A stretch of DNA of 35,619 nucleotides. It comes from a virus. Both the position numbers and the translations under genes were made by a program. Under the pieces are notes generated by a model. That model was given only the letters and a program-made list of their open reading frames with translations, was not told the DNA's origin and did no database searches. Shown here piece after piece: positions 25,236 to 32,264 of this stretch. Within the stretch, counting starts at the first letter, position 1; every line of letters begins with the position of its first letter. The stretch lies in IMG/VR virus record IMGVR_UViG_3300046167_000371, positions 1 to 35,619 of that record, one strand, 5' to 3'.

Positions 25236-26681
25236 ATGGATATCCACGAATGGAAAAGACAACAGAAGGAAGCTAAGGCGGCAGAGGAATCTGCGGCACG
25301 GGCGGCTAGTGCGGCTCAGGCGACTCCTCCCTCAGAAGTTGAGAAGACCTTCTCTGGCTTTATGAGCAACCTTGGAACCGACGCTATCAGTATCGGCAAG
25401 GGACTTGCCTACCCGTTCCAAGAGCCGGAAGAGTTCTTTGGCGGAATGAAGAGCCTTGTTGTTAACGAGGAAGGCGACTGGGACGCTGGCGGTCTAGTGG
25501 ACGCTGGCGGTGCTGTCGTTGATCGCTACAAGGAGATCATATCAGACCCGTCTCAGTCACTGTATGACCAGCCCCTATCGACAGCGATGGACATTGCGTC
25601 TCTGGCCTTTCCGGTCAGGGGCGCGGCCAAGCTATTGCCTGACGGGTCTATGGCGCAGAAGGTGACCGAGGGCGCGGCTAACGTCGTCCAGAATATGGAT
25701 CCAGTCTCTATGGCCACTACAGGCGTTGCAGGACTGAACGCACTGGCGACCAATCCTCAGAAGCTGACAGAGAGCGTCATCAAGCCATCCAATGGCAGGA
25801 CTAACCGAGAGTCAGATCCCGGCTATCGGCAGGAGACTATGACCTCCGCGCTGGATCGAGAGATCACTCCGAACAAGCAGGGCATGGCTAGGCTGGATGA
25901 TCAGATCCAAACAACTGGCGCACAGATAGATGAGTTGCTCATTAACTCGCCTGTGATCATCAACATGCCAAAACTTGTAAACGGGTTCGAGGACTGGGCG
26001 AAGGCTCAGGTCTCTCAGACGGACAACAATTACGCGGCGATCAGATCAAAGGTCGAGGCTAAGTCTGCTCAGATAAAGTCGCAGTACGGCACCACGCCTG
26101 ACGGCGACTCCATCGTCGGCATTAACGGCGAAGGTCTACGCAAGATGCGTCAGTCCGCTGACGGTGACGTGAACCACAATCGTGTGAGCCAGCAGAACGA
26201 CTCCGCTCAGGTCGCGGTAGACAAACTGTATGCAAACTATCTGCGCGAACAGCTTTCGACCCAGATAGACGGCGTCGGCGCATTGAACGCTGAGATGCAC
26301 ACGCTACTCAAGATCGACGACATGTACGGCCCAGCCTATAACAGGCTGAACCAGAACAACCCAGTAGGACTCGGGACTGTTGCTGGCATGGCCACAGGCG
26401 CACCTGCTATCAGCTACGGCCTACAGGCTGGTGAGCCACTGGTTGCGGCTGGTGGTGCGGCGGCGATGTTTGGCCCACTGCTGAACAACCCGACAGTCCG
26501 TGGAGCGATGGCAGGCTCTGCACACAGGTCACGACGCGCTGGTGGTGGTAACAACCCCGTATCAGGTCTGTTCGGCGCGGCGGCACGTGATCGCAACAAC
26601 GTACCCTTCTACCTCCGACAGGGCGGCAACGCACTGGAAGGACTCTTCTCCGAGGTACAATCGCAAGAGGAGGAGCGGTAA
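25236..26681 (+). CDS. Internal virion (ejection-type) protein B
   Basis: The start is taken at ATG 25236, with AGGAG about 6 bases upstream and the previous stop ending at 25233. This gives 481 residues. A charged N-terminal helix (DIHEWKRQQKEAKAAEES) is followed by an Ala-rich region. Then comes a long helical body (MARLDDQIQTTGAQIDELL, KMRQSADGDVNHNRV, VDKLYANYLREQL) in a pattern I know from internal virion proteins. Near the C-terminus is a hydrophobic glycine/alanine segment (LGTVAGMATGAPAISYGLQA and LVAAGGAAAMFGPLL) that could insert in a membrane. This suits a protein delivered into the envelope at infection. The TAA overlaps the next ATG. Confidence 0.7.
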   Translation: MDIHEWKRQQKEAKAAEESAARAASAAQATPPSEVEKTFSGFMSNLGTDAISIGKGLAYPFQEPEEFFGGMKSLVVNEEGDWDAGGLVDAGGAVVDRYKEIISDPSQSLYDQPLSTAMDIASLAFPVRGAAKLLPDGSMAQKVTEGAANVVQNMDPVSMATTGVAGLNALATNPQKLTESVIKPSNGRTNRESDPGYRQETMTSALDREITPNKQGMARLDDQIQTTGAQIDELLINSPVIINMPKLVNGFEDWAKAQVSQTDNNYAAIRSKVEAKSAQIKSQYGTTPDGDSIVGINGEGLRKMRQSADGDVNHNRVSQQNDSAQVAVDKLYANYLREQLSTQIDGVGALNAEMHTLLKIDDMYGPAYNRLNQNNPVGLGTVAGMATGAPAISYGLQAGEPLVAAGGAAAMFGPLLNNPTVRGAMAGSAHRSRRAGGGNNPVSGLFGAAARDRNNVPFYLRQGGNALEGLFSEVQSQEEER

Positions 26682-27958
26682 TGGCTAGCCCTTTAGGTTT
26701 ATTCACGAAGGAGATGCTAGAGAAGCTGGCCAAGAAGAGTGGCGACACTCAGGTCGCGACGACTGGCGGTAGCTATAAGAAGGCCGGTGACATTCTAGAG
26801 AGGGAGGGCATCTTCGGTAACGTGCTCGACTACGGCGCTGGTCGTGGGCACGGCACCGAGTTCCTACCCGGTAACGCGAAGTCATACGAGCCGAACCCGA
26901 AGCCCGGATACTCTCCCGACTTCACCGAGTCACCCGATGAGATGTACGACGGGATCGCAAACCTTAACGTGCTGAACGTCGTGCCGGAACCAATGCGGCA
27001 GGAGATCGCTGGCGACATCCTCGGCAAGCTGAACAAGGATGGCGTAGCGGCAATAGGTGCCCGTTCATACGGCGACGTGATGAGCGCAAAGAGTCCACAG
27101 TTGCTGGACGACGGCGGCATCATGACGCAGAAGGGTACGTACCAGTACGGCTTTGGTGGTGAGAACGAGGGGTTGGTTGATTACCTGAAGCGACAGGCCG
27201 ATGAGTTCCCTGATCGTGAATACGAGATCACGAAGGAGCCGCTCGCGGCTACTGGGGCAATGGTCAAGAGGACGAAGGGATTGATCGCGCCTATGGCGGC
27301 GGCAGGACTTGCGGCTGGTCAGTCAGAAGAGTCTGAGGCTGGCCCAGCGCTCGCTCTGGCGAAGGGAATTGATCTGGATAGGCTGGTAAGCGCATGGCAG
27401 AAAAAGGTCTCCAGAGAGCCTGACATCGCTCCTGAGACGCATCTACAGAATATCATGCACGACAAGGACTTCGTTAACTACAACGACTGGTCTACGTTTG
27501 CTCGGAAGCAGGACGGCGGCAAGAACGGTGAGACCTACTTCAACGGTCTGAAGCCAATGCTGATGGACATCTCGAAGCACTCGAAGGTGGGCAAGGACAA
27601 GCGCCTGATGATGGGCCTGACCAAGTACGCGAAGACTCGTTTCGCTGATCGCAAGGCTCAGGGATTCCAGAAGGGCGCGGCTGATCCCATGTCACTGCTA
27701 CCCGTTGCCGGTATAGGCGCGGCGGCGGCAAGTCTGGCGGCACCCCACATCAAGGACTCTGGAATGATCAGCGCCCCACGGAGTGACGGCCTAGCCGAGT
27801 TCACGCAGGGCGCACGCAACCTACAGAGAGACCTCAAAGGCAGTCCCATGAGTTTACTCTTCCCTGACGGGATCGTTAACTACCTTGAGACTACTAACCG
27901 ACGAACCGAAGACCCGAACGCTAAGACGCGTCTGGGCGCACTAATGGACTTCTTATAA
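26681..27958 (+). CDS. Internal virion protein with class I methyltransferase-like domain
   Basis: This 425-residue protein carries a Rossmann-type methyltransferase module. After a helical start it has motif I VLDYGAGRGHGTEFL (residues 48-62), an acidic strand end YEPN (69-72) and a motif IV-like IANLNVLNVVPE (92-103). A helix and a strand GVAAIGARSYGDV follow. A hydrophobic linker (LIAPMAAAGLAAG) then leads to a second, helical part containing LQNIMHDKDFVNYNDWSTFA, and another Ala-rich segment (VAGIGAAAASLAAPHI). The linker style is typical of ejected phage polyproteins. The domain could methylate host or phage molecules early in infection, or be inactive. The substrate is unknown. GAGGAG and TAATG coupling support the start. 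Confidence 0.65.
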   Translation: MASPLGLFTKEMLEKLAKKSGDTQVATTGGSYKKAGDILEREGIFGNVLDYGAGRGHGTEFLPGNAKSYEPNPKPGYSPDFTESPDEMYDGIANLNVLNVVPEPMRQEIAGDILGKLNKDGVAAIGARSYGDVMSAKSPQLLDDGGIMTQKGTYQYGFGGENEGLVDYLKRQADEFPDREYEITKEPLAATGAMVKRTKGLIAPMAAAGLAAGQSEESEAGPALALAKGIDLDRLVSAWQKKVSREPDIAPETHLQNIMHDKDFVNYNDWSTFARKQDGGKNGETYFNGLKPMLMDISKHSKVGKDKRLMMGLTKYAKTRFADRKAQGFQKGAADPMSLLPVAGIGAAAASLAAPHIKDSGMISAPRSDGLAEFTQGARNLQRDLKGSPMSLLFPDGIVNYLETTNRRTEDPNAKTRLGALMDFL

Positions 27959-29457
27959 TGTTAGCGAGAGCAAAACTAGCGAACAGGACAGCGCCCACTC
28001 TTCAGGACGAAAGCATCTCGGAAACTATCGAGAGCGGAATGAAGAAGGGTCTCATGGCGGCTGGCTTCGATGAGGATACCGCTACCAGTGCGGCACCTTG
28101 GCTATCGATACTCCCTGAGTTCCTACCTGGAGTCGGTGGCGCTGTCGGTGCTGACAACACGCGTAAGCACATGGCCGATGGTAACTATGGCATGGCCGCG
28201 CTTGAGGGTGGCCTGACGGTCGCTGGTGAGGCGTTCCCTGTCCTAGGTGACCTAGCGAAGTGGGCGATACTCGCACCCGCGCTAGCGAAGAAGACGAAGG
28301 TTCCCGAGGTGCGTCGCAGTACCGAGGCAGAGAGACTACAAGGCCCGCGCAGTAAGGCGACCGGCGAGTACACCACCATGCCGAAGGGCAGGCGTGAGGC
28401 TATGGTAGGAACGTCCCCAGGCAAGACTAGGGAGGCACTCGCTAGGGCCGGTGACTACGAAACTGTCATGACCGATACCTACGACATCAATAAGCTACCG
28501 ACCCTGTCTACGAAGGATATGGAGGGCGCGGCAATCATCCCACTGCGAGGTGATCCCACTGCGGCGGGCACGCTAAGTCAGATGTCGGGCGTACCTATCA
28601 GGCCGCTGAAGCTACAGAGCGGTGCACACTATCCTCTGGCTTCTGCCGCAGAGCGCGGCGGGAAGGATAACGCGGCGTGGGAATCTACGTTCAAGATCGC
28701 AAACCCATACCAGCAGAAAGTGGTAGATGTCGCTGAAGCGAACAAGTCAGATAATATCTGGGGCGCTTACGACATGATGGACATGGGTTCTTCTAACTTC
28801 TCTACGATGCCGGTAGAGGCGGCTCTGAGGGAGATGGAGACTATGGTGGAGGCTGGGGCTAAGTACCCCAAGAAGATGGTCAAGCAGATTGATGACCATG
28901 TGAGGAGCGTCAACAAGGGTAAGTTCAAGGACTTCCCAGGCATGAATCACCCAGACGCTGAGGCTTACCTAGCGCGACCTGGTTATCAGGACGCACGCAA
29001 GGCTATCACCAACAAGATGTCTGGAGAGGAATTCAAGGACGCGGGCTTCCCGAACATGCACCAGATCTATCGAGACATAGCCATCCCAGAGTTGCACGGC
29101 AACGCTATGGGGACTAACGGACAGATGCTGGTGAAGCTGAACCCGAACGCGGCCATTGACGACCTGTCTGACCACAGGTCATACGGCTGGCGTATTCCTA
29201 TAGCGAGAGGGCATAACGTGATCGGCAAGTTTGGTAGGCCGATAGAGCACGAGGAACTGTACACTGGCGCTCATAGAGATATGAAGGGGATGTTGACCGA
29301 CCCTGATGGGAAGGCGGCTCAAAGACCGATGAGCCGAACGGAGAAGATGAACACCACGGCGTGGACTAAGCCTGGTGGTGATAAGACTGACGGCTTCCAG
29401 AAGGTGACTGATAAGACCTTGCAGAGCCTGCTCGACATGGGATTCCTTTTCGACTGA
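27958..29457 (+). CDS. Large internal virion protein C, last gene of the late operon
   Basis: This 499-residue protein has an N-terminal part with hydrophobic segments (APWLSILPEFLPGVGGAVGA, FPVLGDLAKWAILAPALAKK). A linker rich in basic and polar residues follows. The globular C-terminal part contains MEGAAIIPLRGDPTAAGTL, LQSGAHYPLASAAERGG, WESTFKIANPYQQKV and DHRSYGWRIPIARGHNVIG. The last part reminds me of domains in large phage polyvalent proteins, but I cannot assign a function. Its place after the methyltransferase-like protein and its membrane-like N-terminus suggest an ejected protein. The ATG overlaps the previous TAA and has no strong ribosome-binding site, so translation probably depends on coupling. 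It ends DMGFLFD at TGA 29455-29457. Confidence 0.65.
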   Translation: MLARAKLANRTAPTLQDESISETIESGMKKGLMAAGFDEDTATSAAPWLSILPEFLPGVGGAVGADNTRKHMADGNYGMAALEGGLTVAGEAFPVLGDLAKWAILAPALAKKTKVPEVRRSTEAERLQGPRSKATGEYTTMPKGRREAMVGTSPGKTREALARAGDYETVMTDTYDINKLPTLSTKDMEGAAIIPLRGDPTAAGTLSQMSGVPIRPLKLQSGAHYPLASAAERGGKDNAAWESTFKIANPYQQKVVDVAEANKSDNIWGAYDMMDMGSSNFSTMPVEAALREMETMVEAGAKYPKKMVKQIDDHVRSVNKGKFKDFPGMNHPDAEAYLARPGYQDARKAITNKMSGEEFKDAGFPNMHQIYRDIAIPELHGNAMGTNGQMLVKLNPNAAIDDLSDHRSYGWRIPIARGHNVIGKFGRPIEHEELYTGAHRDMKGMLTDPDGKAAQRPMSRTEKMNTTAWTKPGGDKTDGFQKVTDKTLQSLLDMGFLFD

Positions 29458-29648
29458 ACCCATAAATAGCCCCCTACTCTCACGGCCACGTCCTTGTGGC
29501 ACACGCAAATACTGGCGTCCAAGCTGTATACACGGTGATTTCGGGGGAGGTACTCAGGGCGCTCTATGCGCCTTTAGAGGCCGATTCGCTGTACCTATAG
29601 TAGACGTGCGGGTTACCCCTATCGTCTCTCACAGCGGCTCTCAGGCTC
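29458..29648. other. Gap between convergent transcription units
   Basis: Plus-strand late genes end at 29457 and the minus-strand operon ends at 29649, so this 191-base gap should stop transcription from both sides. Two short hairpins are visible: GCCAC/GTGGC at 29485-29500, and GGCGC/GCGCC at 29558-29572 followed by TTT. On the minus strand an ATAGGGGTA element (29611-29619) resembles the TATAGGGGCA before the terminase gene, but this short similarity may be chance. No gene is supported. Confidence 0.6.
29556..29575 (+). terminator. Weak intrinsic terminator candidate
   Basis: GGCGC and GCGCC form a perfect 5-bp stem, extendable by G-T and A-T pairs, with a 5-base loop TCTAT and a following TTT. 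It lies about 100 bases after the last late gene. The stem is short and the T-run minimal, so it may work only weakly. Confidence 0.4.
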
Positions 29649-29771
29649 TCACAGGGCACTACAGACGCGACTTAGATCTAGTATGCTGTAGATGCAGACA
29701 AAACTTACTACTGCTCCGATCAGGATCAACCCGACCGTGTTCAATGGACGCCACACGCGCTGGCTTTTCAT
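29649..29771 (-). CDS. Small single-pass membrane protein, 40 residues
   Basis: A 40-residue ORF begins MKSQRVWRPL, with three basic residues, followed by a hydrophobic segment LNTVGLILIGAVVSFVCIYS (residues 10-29) and a short tail ending VCSAL. AAGGAGG lies 6-7 bases before the ATG, a strong ribosome-binding site that supports a real gene despite its size. It is the last gene of the minus-strand operon. The positive-inside rule predicts the N-terminus in the cytoplasm. Possible roles include a host membrane modifier or small lysis-related protein, and none can be chosen from the sequence. Confidence 0.65.
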   Translation of the reverse strand: MKSQRVWRPLNTVGLILIGAVVSFVCIYSILDLSRVCSAL

Positions 29772-29792
29772 AAATCCTCCTTTGTTTTCATG

Positions 29793-30134
29793 TTAGGTTC
29801 CTGTCTCTAGTTTGATCTCGTGCTTGTCTCCGGTCTGAGCAATATCGATGCAATTGCCTGTCGTCCCGTTGGCTCCGAGTATGACGCCCTGCTTGTTTGG
29901 CATCTGCGTGACCGTGATCCCGTTGACCGTGCATGTCTCCGCGTAACCTTGGTCTTTGCATACTAGGTTTAGCGGTAGGCACGGGGTGTGAACTCTCGCA
30001 ATCTCTCCGCAGAGAGATACCGATGGTGGTGTGTCACATTGGTAATCGACACAACTGTCATTGAAGCAAAGCGTGAAGGGTAGTACTGGAGACTGCAAAG
30101 CAATCCCCAGTACCACTGCGGCAACGTCAGACAT
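29793..30134 (-). CDS. Cysteine-rich, possibly exported protein
   Basis: This 113-residue protein has an uncharged hydrophobic N-terminus (VAAVVLGIALQSPVLPFTL) that could be a signal or membrane segment, although the usual basic residues are missing. Eight cysteines follow (about 23, 28, 33, 42, 52, 59, 68 and 95), an even number that suggests disulfide bonds and therefore an extracytoplasmic place. The last part (QTGDKHEIKLETGT) is hydrophilic. TAATG joins it to the SSB-like gene. The family is unknown to me. With the small membrane protein after it, it forms a pair that looks envelope-directed at the end of an otherwise nucleic-acid operon. Confidence 0.6.
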   Translation of the reverse strand: MSDVAAVVLGIALQSPVLPFTLCFNDSCVDYQCDTPPSVSLCGEIARVHTPCLPLNLVCKDQGYAETCTVNGITVTQMPNKQGVILGANGTTGNCIDIAQTGDKHEIKLETGT

Positions 30135-30400
30135 TAGAACGGAAGGTCTTCATCTGCCGCCGCTGGTGCAGGCGCTGGTGCCGCCCGTGCTGGTGCCTGA
30201 CCCTGACGATCCTCATCGAGGTCATACAGGTTGAGCCACCCACTGAACTCTGGGCCTACTGGCATCGAGTCCACCTTGATCGACACGCTCTTGTCTTCGC
30301 GTATGAACGCTCGACCGACTGTCACGTACCGATTCTTTTCCTGACCATTCGCGTCAGTATACTTTCCTACCGTAGCTACTACCTTTTTAAATTGCTTCAT
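30134..30400 (-). CDS. Single-stranded DNA-binding-like protein
   Basis: This 88-residue protein starts with a beta-rich core (FKKVVATVGKYTDANGQEKN, RYVTVGRAFIRED, VSIKVDSMPV), a compact OB-like pattern. An Ala/Pro linker then ends in the acidic tip DEDLPF. Such tips (DDDIPF in E. coli SSB) recruit partner proteins in replication and repair. The core is shorter than bacterial SSB, so it belongs to the small phage/plasmid type. AAGGAG lies 11 bases before the ATG. The gene directly follows the annealing protein gene, the usual pairing of a phage recombinase with an SSB partner. Confidence 0.75.
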   Translation of the reverse strand: MKQFKKVVATVGKYTDANGQEKNRYVTVGRAFIREDKSVSIKVDSMPVGPEFSGWLNLYDLDEDRQGQAPARAAPAPAPAAADEDLPF

Positions 30401-31123
30401 TTATGCGGCACTCCTTGCCTGTTTAACAAAAGTTTTCTCGGCGTCAGTTAGACGACCGAACACTGCCTTCCTCTCGTAAGAGGTTAGTTCACCGATGGTC
30501 TCTTGCAGGAGCGAGAGACTGTCTTGCTGGTGTGCGTCCGTGATACTGGCACTCACCTCATCCAAAAACGTATTGGCCGTGGACAGCAACTGACGCCATT
30601 CGTTTTTAAATGCAGTTTTGCGACCGGGCGGGGCATCATTAAAGATGTCCACTCGCTCGACTTCACCCAGCGTGACGTGCACGAACTCGTGAAAGCCACT
30701 AGCGTCCTGCGCGGCGATCAGTTGCTCCGCCTTGCTGAAGCTAGACTCAGCTACCACGTGCTTGAGGTCTCCCAGGTACAAACCCATACCAATGCCGTGC
30801 ATGGCAATCGTCTTCACCAGGCACCGCATGGTATTGTCTGACACCAATCGGCTATCTGGATTGCTGACTGCTTTATTTCGATGATCCATGACCGGCAGTT
30901 GCATCTCGTGGGTGATGTCTCCCACCGTGACTCCGGTCTTGACCATCATCGTCCCGTCAGGGAACGTCATTGGCTCGGTGAAGTAGTACGTGCTGTTCGG
31001 ATACTCCTCGAACAACGCGTTGAACGCGTAAGCCCAACTCAGATACGACAGGCCACCTTTCTGCTCTACTCCTGCGCTAACGTCCTTGCGCGACAACTTG
31101 ATGTAGCGATTAACCTTATCCAT
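30401..31123 (-). CDS. Single-strand annealing protein, Sak/DUF1071 type
   Basis: This 240-residue protein matches the DUF1071 (Sak-type, Rad52-like) annealing family. It has GGLSYLSWAYAFNALFEEYP near residue 25, then YYFTEPMTFPDGTMMVKTGV, MQLPVMDHRNKAV, and the helical segment NTMRCLVKTIAMHGIGMGLYL, which in this family is the most conserved part. These proteins bind and anneal complementary strands in phage recombination and replication. The C-terminal third is a helical, less conserved extension. GGGAGG lies about 5 bases before the ATG. The SSB-like gene follows, as expected. No exonuclease partner is visible in the window. Confidence 0.85.
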   Translation of the reverse strand: MDKVNRYIKLSRKDVSAGVEQKGGLSYLSWAYAFNALFEEYPNSTYYFTEPMTFPDGTMMVKTGVTVGDITHEMQLPVMDHRNKAVSNPDSRLVSDNTMRCLVKTIAMHGIGMGLYLGDLKHVVAESSFSKAEQLIAAQDASGFHEFVHVTLGEVERVDIFNDAPPGRKTAFKNEWRQLLSTANTFLDEVSASITDAHQQDSLSLLQETIGELTSYERKAVFGRLTDAEKTFVKQARSAA

Positions 31124-31396
31124 TTAACCTCCCTGTTCGAGTTCATATATGAGGCGCGATAAATAGAACTGCGCCTTCTTGCAGTCTTCCAATTCCGCGC
31201 CCTTAAATTGGTGGCGGTGCATATATTTGTAGACCTGGCCTCGCAAATAATCGTTAACGCCCGAGCCTAGCATCATGTGAATATAATCGATGCACTCGAC
31301 TTCCGACGTGGTGTAGTGGCGTGGCCTGTTGACCGCGTCCCACTCTTCCGGCGTGGCGTCGTTGAGCCTGACTGATGAAACGTCCCTGATGCTCAT
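31124..31396 (-). CDS. DUF3310 family protein
   Basis: This 90-residue protein has the DUF3310 signature: NRPRHYTTSEVECIDYI (about 23-39), YLRGQVYKYMHRHQFKG and the helix LEDCKKAQFYLSRLIYEL. The family is common in phages and is often labelled nucleotide kinase-like, but it lacks a P-loop here and its activity is unclear. The start overlaps the previous stop as ATGA, and its TAA directly precedes the ATG of the annealing protein gene. It was probably kept in the operon for a role in nucleotide or DNA metabolism. Confidence 0.85.
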   Translation of the reverse strand: MSIRDVSSVRLNDATPEEWDAVNRPRHYTTSEVECIDYIHMMLGSGVNDYLRGQVYKYMHRHQFKGAELEDCKKAQFYLSRLIYELEQGG

Positions 31397-31572
31397 ACGG
31401 CCACCTCGAACAAGTCGTTGTCCTGCTCGACCTCGTAGCCGTCAGCGAAGAAGGTGATCACCGTGAAGTGGCGACCCTCTGGCTCATCGTCATCGACCAT
31501 CATTGCGTCACAGTAACCAGCGTCCAGCGCTGACTGCTTGTTGTTGAAATACAGCGTCGCGTTATATCTCAC
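31393..31572 (-). CDS. Small hypothetical protein with GTG start, 59 residues
   Basis: A GTG start at 31572 overlaps the previous stop as GTGA and is preceded by GGAGG 8 bases upstream. The product opens MRYNATLYFNNKQSALDAGY, has an acidic centre (VDDDEPEGRHF) and strands (TVITFFADGYEVEQ). The end, FEVAV, overlaps the next ATG as ATGA. An ATG two bases upstream is followed at once by a stop, so GTG is the only sensible start. The family is unknown. The coupling on both sides supports expression. Confidence 0.7.
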   Translation of the reverse strand: MRYNATLYFNNKQSALDAGYCDAMMVDDDEPEGRHFTVITFFADGYEVEQDNDLFEVAV

Positions 31573-31775
31573 ATTAAATCCTCCGCTCTATTGATAAGTT
31601 CGTGACTCGCGTCGAGTAGTGCCTCCCATTTTTCGACGAAGTCCTGACAAGGAAGGCCGTGATCCTCAGCGAGCGATACGATTGAACTGATCGGTATCTC
31701 TTCTACACGAGAAACGTCGTTCACTATCGACCACATGTCACGGTTGCGATCTTCCATAACCCATTCTTTTTCCAT
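31569..31775 (-). CDS. Small acidic hypothetical protein, 68 residues
   Basis: The start is taken at ATG 31775 because GGAGG lies 5 bases before it; the upstream in-frame ATG at 31787 lies just before that site. The product (MEKEWVMEDRNRDMWSIV at the start) is acidic and largely helical (SSIVSLAEDHGLP, FVEKWEALLDASHELINRAED). No domain is recognised. The stop overlaps the next gene's GTG start. Confidence 0.7.
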   Translation of the reverse strand: MEKEWVMEDRNRDMWSIVNDVSRVEEIPISSIVSLAEDHGLPCQDFVEKWEALLDASHELINRAEDLM

Positions 31776-31799
31776 ACAAACCTCCATGCCTGCAATTAG

Positions 31800-32264
31800 T
31801 TAGCGCGCGTTACCATTCATCAAATACAGCGATTTCTGAGGCACGAAAAAGGCCGGTCGGGGTAGGTCACTCCGCCAGAATTCTTCCTGCTTCGCCTCTC
31901 TGGCGAACATGCCGCCGTGTATTTGGTAGTTGCCGTTGATCCCCGTAACGAGGTAGAAGAACCTGTCGTCGGGGTCTGACTTGTGAATGATGAGGCAACC
32001 GTTCCGGTACTCAGTGCTACGCACGTCTACGTCATCAACGTCTACGTCACCTCTCTCCCCCTTGCCGCTCCAATAGCGGTTCAGGTGTTTAGCGACGGCC
32101 TGCTCCTTGAGCACGCCTTCGATGTGAAGTTGCCAGTCTTTGGCGTTGGTCTCTAATCCATGAGTCGGCTTCGATCCGTTGGTCTTTAGATTCTCGATCT
32201 GCCGCATGGCACCCGCCTGTGCCCCGAGGAGCATCTCGGCGGGCGTCAGCCGGACTTCAACCAT
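31800..32264 (-). CDS. Conserved phage protein, possible PD-(D/E)XK nuclease fold
   Basis: This 154-residue protein has a helix WQLHIEGVLKEQAVAKHLNR (44-63) with Glu49 and Glu54. A run of acidic residues leads to DDVDVRSTE (77-85), then a strand CLIIHKSD, a strand RFFYLVTGI, and a final QIHGGMFAREAKQ helix. A helix with Glu, then Asp-Val and Asp-x-(Arg/Lys) on a strand, is the layout of PD-(D/E)XK nucleases, here with Arg in place of the usual Lys. I have seen similar proteins in many phages as 'hypothetical'. The nuclease idea is an inference. It overlaps the phosphoesterase stop by 8 bases, so its translation is likely coupled. Confidence 0.6.
   Translation of the reverse strand: MVEVRLTPAEMLLGAQAGAMRQIENLKTNGSKPTHGLETNAKDWQLHIEGVLKEQAVAKHLNRYWSGKGERGDVDVDDVDVRSTEYRNGCLIIHKSDPDDRFFYLVTGINGNYQIHGGMFAREAKQEEFWRSDLPRPAFFVPQKSLYLMNGNAR

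Noticed and set aside
29585-29640. Phage RNA polymerase promoter resembling ATAGGGG in the convergent gap
   Set aside because: The similarity to the stretch before the terminase gene is only about nine bases. Transcription from it would lead away from the minus-strand genes.
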